Shown one piece after another: positions 58,291 through 64,000 of a stretch of DNA of 64,000 nt. How positions within the stretch are numbered: the stretch's first letter is position 1; the number at the start of each line of letters is the position of its first letter. This DNA is from Notospermus geniculatus (taxonomy: Eukaryota > Nemertea > Pilidiophora > Heteronemertea > Lineidae), in assembly GCA_002633025.1 (NCBI GenBank), contig NMRB01000451.1, forward strand, positions 10,943 through 74,942, written 5' to 3'. The position numbers were made by a program, and so were the translations under genes. The notes under the pieces are model-generated. The model had not been told where the DNA came from and did not search any database. It saw nothing but the letters and a program-made list of their open reading frames with translations.

Positions 58291-61200
58291 ATGTATCTGT
58301 TCAAAAGAGTTGGTGGGGAATACGATATTTCAGTTGGAGCAAGGTGAGTTGACTCTGTTGCTTTGTCAAGTGGCATATATTTGATATGAAAATCATGGGC
58401 AAATATTAGATTGCATTTACTTTAAAAAACTCAATTTGCTTGGTAATAGTATCAGTACAGTTCTGGTACAGGTAATTGTGAGGCAGAAAGTAAGTGCTAA
58501 CAATTTTTGCTGAAATTGGTATTTATTTACTATCACATGATGTTTTTACATGCTTGAGATTGGGCCAGGGTTATTATATTCTTTGGTTTACGGGCACAAA
58601 GTTTCTGAGCCCAGGTACGGAGGACGGAATAAAAAGAAAAAAAAACTTAGGTTAAGTTCACTTTTTTCATTTTCAGCTTTAGAATGACAAGTTAGACAAA
58701 TCGGAGGAAATAAAAAACCAAATAAATTCTTTATAAATGCCTCTTTTCTGCTTCTTTCCGTCCTTGTTGCTGGGAAATAGTGTTGGTTTTATTTATTTTT
58801 AGCTGTCCTGACTGCTAATCCAAGGTCGGCGAGAATAAAAATGACTCCATTTATTCGTTTTTTTCTTAGAAGACCTCATTTGAACTTCGGAGGCAATAAA
58901 AGAAACTGATTTTCCCAATTTTATTTTTTTTTCGGAATGGCATTTTGCCACGTCGGCGGGCCCGTAAACCAAANTCCTGCAAATACTGGGCTGTGAATTA
59001 TCCAATATCTCACTGCTGGTGTACAGTCTTGATGCTGACGACTCATAATGGGCGTAGCGTTGTTGCGGCTGATGTGTGTGCGGAATCTGGCTCAGTGTCT
59101 GTTCAGCGTGCTGTAGTTCTGTGCATTGTAATTTTGTATTGGGATACATATAGCTTAGCTACGGGTGGTAAGTACAGCCAACCCTGTATATCTTATGATG
59201 GTGATGTTAAAATGGTCTTTCATCTTGTCTTTGGCAGCTTCCTTGTTGTGTGTTGTTCATGCCGTTGTGGCATGTGTTCAGTTCATGATCTGCAGGCATT
59301 GTATTATGTTCAATGGTCGTCTCTTTATTTGACTGATACTGATGCAAACTTCCGATTAAGATCATGGATGGAAACTGCATTACAAAGGATTCATTTCGAT
59401 GTAGAGTGTTGTTGATGTTTTTAAAAACAAAAGTGTATTGTGCAGTATTGCCTGATGACGACAACCTCATTTGGAGGTTCAATCTTTGGATTTCAGAAAT
59501 AATCAGAATTCCTGACCTAATTTTCATTCTAGATTTTCTCTCTCTTTTCAGGGTCTTAAATCCTCCTGGTGGCAAGGGTTCCATTAATCTTTTCGGAGGG
59601 GGTGATCCAACACCTGATAAGTCACAGCCTGCTAGAAGTAACCCAAAAAACTCAACCTCAAAAGATAACTTTTTCGACCAACCTGGTAGTAGCACAAAAC
59701 CAATAACGCCTCCAAAAGCCGCCCCTCGCAGGTCAGATCCTATTCGGCCGCAACAACCAGAACCCAAACCAGCACCAAGTAAGTCGGATAGATTGGATAT
59801 TGTCATGTTTTGTTGTAGGCCTTGAAGTGTCGAGTTATTCTGTCAATCAAGAGAGCACCAACATTGGTCCTATCATTCTTTCTTTCACATCCTTTGTAGA
59901 ATCTGTCCGAAGCTCTGTTGATGATGTTCAACTCAACATTGTCAAACGACAAAGAAAATCTCATGGAAATTTCCTGTGCTTGCTGGACCGGGTGGGAATT
60001 TATGAGTTACACATGATATTAGAATGTGTGGCACTTGAGGGACAGTAGGACTAGAAATTTTTGCCGAAATCTTTGTCCCTTGAATTGTTGTGAGGGATCA
60101 CTTCGACCCTTGTCTGTCGGTAACAACCATTGACTGTGACCTTAACAGAGTATCAGCTACTCGTGACCTTGACCTTGGCAGATGACCTTCACCCTCACAG
60201 ACTTCGAAGTCGAACAGTGGTTGAGTTGACAATAGTTCATTTGTGTTTAGCTGACTCAGCAGTTCATGCTTTTTAGTCACAGATTGTCCTGCTGCATCCA
60301 CTGGCATAAAAAATGTCGGCTTATCTGTTTAGCAAGCGCCAATCAAATGAAACGCATCCATCAAGTTGAAATGCTGCATCCTCTTACATCATCTCATGAT
60401 GCTTTTCCAATCGCCTTGATTGTCGAGAATGGTCCCAAATCCGTATCTGATTTCTCCTGTTGGTAATTAGAAAGATCACTTAATGTGCTTTCTGGTTAAT
60501 TGCATCATTATCCGTGCCAATTTGGTAGAATAACTCGCCACTTCATTCAAGTGACTTCAGGATCATCAACTTTTCGTCTCTGCTTCATTTTCAATGTGTC
60601 ATTGACTCAGCTCAGTTTCAGATTCTTCGACGGATTGTGTGTCTCTATATTGTACCGCTTAGCCCAGGTTGTAACTGGAAAAATCTTTCTTGATTTTTGT
60701 GCTTTTTGCTTTCCCCAACACGAAAGTTTCAAATATTTCGGGAGATTTGTCCGGATTGACTGTTCAGCTGCACTGGAGGGAAGGAAGCACATCCCTCCCT
60801 ACTTGATATGAAATTCCCTGATTTATTCTCGCCACTGACTGCCATCACTGTAGGTTTCGGTACATGTGCATGGACTCGACGGAGCTTTGGACACTGGAAG
60901 ATGATTCTGAATGCAAACCTGGATTGCTGAAGTCGGAGACTGGGGAATGAATGAAGCCAGGATGCAGGAGACTCCAAAAAGTGTTATGAGAATGGGAATT
61001 CTCATCATGAATCAAGCAGAAAAATTTTGATCTATCTTTAGCATTTCAGCTGGTTCTTGCACAATAGCTAATCAATACTGAAGCACTCTGTTGCTTTTTC
61101 TCAGAAAATAGTGCTCTTCTACAGGGTGTATCAAAATATGCTTGATTTTTTTATTCCACTGAGTTAGGGAGGTTCATTATCATAGTATAGATCGGATGTA

Positions 61201-61851
61201 AATCTGGAGTCAACTTAAGTTACATCCACAACCTGTCCATGTCATATGGTTGGCATGTGACTCATCATCATAATGAATTTTGAATTTGATACACCCTATA
61301 GATGGATTGAATAGAGGTATTGGGTGGGGGTGAAGTTTGTGTAGGCACAGATTGAAAACATAACTTGAAAAAAAACTATAAATCGTGGAAGGTGTGACTT
61401 TATTTGTCATGGTGAAAATGTTTTCTAAAGGAGCCGTTTCTCTTCATGAACATGTAGAGGAATGATGGTTTAATTTTGTCGTACTCATATTTTAAGCTGA
61501 TGAAAATTGATAGATTTCTGTGTAATTGAAAACTAGGTACAAAAAAGAACATTTCATCCATATCTAATGGAACACTAACAGCTGGCTATCTTGAGCCAAC
61601 GATATCGTCTTTGACCAAATCAAGAGTACACATCCATGTGCCAATAGACAGCGGAGGGACTCAATCAGAAAAAGAACACTGTTATTCATCATCGACTAGC
61701 TCTTGTTATTGTGGTAGCCCGAAGTGTAGAATTTGCTCACAAGAACAAGGGACATCGAAGACTGGAAAAATGGTGAATGAAACTGGCCAGTCTGTGGGAG
61801 AAAGTAAACCCGTCCAACGACGTACAGGTCGAGCCCGCGGCCCGCAAAAAG
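58291..61851 (+). CDS. Jupiter microtubule-associated homologue (JPT/HN1 family), partial
   Basis: Exon 59552-59778 encodes (R)VLNPPGGKGSINLFGGGD, the signature PPGG-x-S motif of JPT1/JPT2 (HN1, HN1L), followed by a Ser/Pro/Lys-rich basic tail (NPKNSTSKDNFF, PPKAAPRRSDPIRPQQ) with GT donor in phase 1. A phase-compatible upstream exon 58291-58343 gives MYLFKRVGGEYDISVGA plus AG, which would restore the family's Arg-Val-Leu start (moderate support). A phase-compatible downstream exon 61582-61851 carries RVHIHVPIDSGGTQSEK and a Cys-rich CYCGSPKCRIC patch. It is not known in vertebrate JPT, and its acceptor has a poor pyrimidine tract. The gene would continue past 61851 (phase 1, AAAG|GTGAGT); no further exon was recognised in the window. 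JPT proteins are small, disordered and microtubule-associated. Confidence 0.6.
58572..58974. mobile_element. Inverted-repeat element with TTTGGTTTACGGGC ends
   Basis: TTTGGTTTACGGGC (about 58582) and GCCCGTAAACCAAA (to 58973) are exact inverses bounding an A/T-rich centre. The right end abuts a single N. Confidence 0.6.
61120..61303. mobile_element. MITE with AGGGTGTATCAAA ends
   Basis: ACAGGGTGTATCAAAATATG and TTGAATTTGATACACCCTATA are inverse, about 180 bases apart, in the intron between JPT-like exons. Confidence 0.6.
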
Positions 61852-61859
61852 GTGAGTAA

Positions 61860-64000
61860 AGTTTGGCGATGTGTTGTCTCAAGTTTGCCAGAAATACCCA
61901 ATAGTCATTTGAATGTTCTGCTCTCCAGGGAGAGAGACATGGTGGTTTTCCGCGCACTTTCCAATTCTACGCATGATCGACCCTTTCGGCTTTTGCTCGA
62001 TGTGCGAAGTGAATATTGGCACTGGACTTAAATTCATTCTGAATTTGGTTTAAAATTTGATGAAAAGTGCATTTCTTTCTGGCAATCTTGAGTACACACA
62101 GAATGTAGTGATACAGACTGAGTTGTGAACGAGAGATTTTTGACCATTCAGTCTGTGACTGATTCCAAATTTGCATCCAAAAGCTATCTCACATTGGCTG
62201 ATATAAAAGCTAGCAAATGCTTTTCTTTAAATATTGTCGTACATTTACCGGTACGTACATTGGACACTGCTGTGCAAATCTTAAGTAAAAGCATTTTGCT
62301 AACTTTTATGAATACATATTCCTGACAATGCATTGCTTGCAGTGTATTGATCCAATAATAGAATATTTTCCAGACATTAGATTCTGAATGCCTCTTATTT
62401 CACTCAATTCCATATTGATCTACCATTTTCTCAATACTTGATCCAGCCTTAACATATGAATATAGAGTACACTCTAGTTCAGTGTGCTGCCATCCAGGGG
62501 CTTGCTCAGTAAATACAATGTGATATCTGTAGTTCTTCAGTACAGTTCTGATGGACAGATTTCTGTGTGTCTGAAGTGTTGGAACTTCTGATCTCTCTAA
62601 GCTGTAAGAATCACATCAAATACTATCATGACAAGGATCCACCGTTGTGCAAGCTTGTGATACCGACGACTCTATTGAGGTCCATCTTGCAGCACACCAG
62701 CTATGGCCGAAGATGGATCACCGGTATTTACTTGCAATGAGCAATAAAATCAAACTTGGGGGATCGTTTTCCAAGCACATAATTTGAGCTCTGACAATTA
62801 GCCGGCTGAATTTTGATCGCATCTCTGTCGGCGATGTCAAAATTGATCTGATCCACTGCTGTGATCGTATCACCGGCACCGCAACCTTGCAAAGACCATG
62901 CCACAAGTCGGCAATCGCAGTGGTGGATCAGCTGCATTTAGAAGAATAGTACCGGGTACAATATATTCGAACACTACTGATCATGTCTGAAGGAAAGCAA
63001 CTGAGAATATGCACCATTCTGCTTTCTAGCTATGACAGCTGTAACCCCTGGAAAGTCCTATCACAACCCGCAGATGGCCATTATGGACCCCATGTCAGCT
63101 CATCCAATGAGAGTAATTGATAACGATAAATTAAGATCGAGTGCTGGTAAATTTCTCTCAGTCTCATATTACCCCCTGTGATGTCATACCTCGGCTTTGG
63201 CCTCGCTTGGTTTCTGGCTTTGTTTGTTGCAGTATGGTTCATGGTATCCCTTCGAGTTGGAGTATGCGCCTGTCACTTTCATTGACAATGGTACAGAACA
63301 ACAATAGAAATGTTCCTGACACCATTGCCATGAAGTTCTGCACACGCTTTCATTGCAGTCATCCACCATTCCTTCAAGTTTGCCAAGTCTTTGCTGTTAT
63401 TTCCTGGTGGTGGCTTTTGCTTTTAGCCATACCGTGTTAGGAGCACCTTACACAACCCAATAGCTCATCCATTCCCATGGTCTCCTGACATTGGCAAAGA
63501 ACTCTTTGAAAAGAACCTGCTTTGTTGTGCAGTGGCACTAACTGCATCCCATTTCTGTGGTTTCTTGCGGTCTCCAGTCAGGAAGGATGTGTACTGCTAT
63601 TAAAGCTTCCAGCTTGTGCAGGGATCCCCTTCGAAATGTCTTGTTCCTCACTGGAATGACACACATTTAGATTTCCTATTTTCCTGATGATCAGCAGAAA
63701 AAAGCTCATCAGGGCAAGGGAAAAGAAAAAGTTGTTAGAAGTGAGTCATTCTGTGAGTGATCATGACCATCAAGTTGCTATGACAGATTTGGTGTTGGAC
63801 AAATGACATTTGCTTTGGAATGAACTCATTTTCTCTAAAAGCTTGCAGTTTTTTATGTTCACTCATACACTTGGGAGGGTCATTAATCAGTTTCGCTTCT
63901 CCTTGTCAATTTCCTATATTGCAATTTAGAAACAATTCTTATTTATGGCTGTTGGATTACCAATGTATTGTCTCCCAGAAAATGGGTGTGTGCTGATTGC
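61860..64000. other. Downstream of last JPT-like exon; nothing coding recognised
   Basis: Contains the third copy of the AAATGCTTTTACTT foldback family at 62201-62315. No further PPGG exon was found, so the JPT-like gene probably continues beyond the window. Confidence 0.5.
62201..62315. mobile_element. Foldback MITE family 'AAATGCTTTTACTT', diverged copy 3
   Basis: Left AAAGCTAGCAAATGCTTTTC and right AGTAAAAGCATTTTGCTAAC are inverse, with a CCGGTACG centre. It is more diverged than the copies at 14600 and 17107. Confidence 0.6.

Noticed and set aside
59207-59806. 199-codon minus-strand ORF opposite the JPT-like exon
   Set aside because: Shadow of the plus-strand PPGG exon; no splice context or family motif on the minus strand.

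Overview
This is animal nuclear DNA, most likely from a marine invertebrate deuterostome; an echinoderm is my best guess. The genes are split into short exons with GT/AG introns of a few hundred bases. The predicted proteins align by memory with bilaterian families. The non-coding DNA is full of small palindromic transposons, tRNA-derived SINEs and the words AGGCCTA, TACATGTA and ACCGGT, which I associate with echinoderm genomes. The species call is inference. Assembly gaps (N) occur at 19345-19398, 22500, 34826, 52545-52548, 54247 and 58974.

Layout. (1) 1-21.9 kb is gene-poor and repeat-rich: a dispersed family around CCACCTGGTGG, SINEs, a LINE remnant and at least a dozen inverted-repeat elements. 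Two orphan minus-strand coding fragments lie near 12.3-13.1 kb. (2) 22.5-31.03 kb, minus strand: a Diaphanous-related formin. Thirteen phase-compatible exons run from the start codon through the GTPase-binding/FH3 region and coiled coil into the proline-rich FH1. The model then hits a gap and the actin-nucleating FH2 domain is not seen. (3) 32.80-39.48 kb, plus strand: a complete TDRD3 homologue in 11 exons (870 aa), head-to-head with the formin across a 1.8 kb intergenic region carrying CRE and POU-octamer sites. (4) 43.29-49.64 kb, minus strand: a complete CRAMP1 (Cramped) homologue in 16 exons (1172 aa), tail-to-tail with TDRD3. (5) 52.5-53.46 kb, minus strand: an intact 300-residue ORF with a zinc module like the RAG1 N-terminal region, probably transposon-derived. 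(6) 58.3-61.85 kb, plus strand: partial exons of a Jupiter-family (JPT/HN1) gene.

Two neighbour pairs match human gene order as I remember it: DIAPH3 with TDRD3 on 13q21, also divergent, and CRAMP1 with JPT2 on 16p13.3. This suggests old microsynteny. Functionally the window holds a Rho-controlled actin regulator, a methylarginine reader tied to TOP3B and mRNA, a chromatin/linker-histone regulator and a microtubule-associated protein. They are not a pathway.

Exon boundaries were read by eye from splice sites and reading-frame continuity. Family assignments rest on remembered protein similarity, with no database search.
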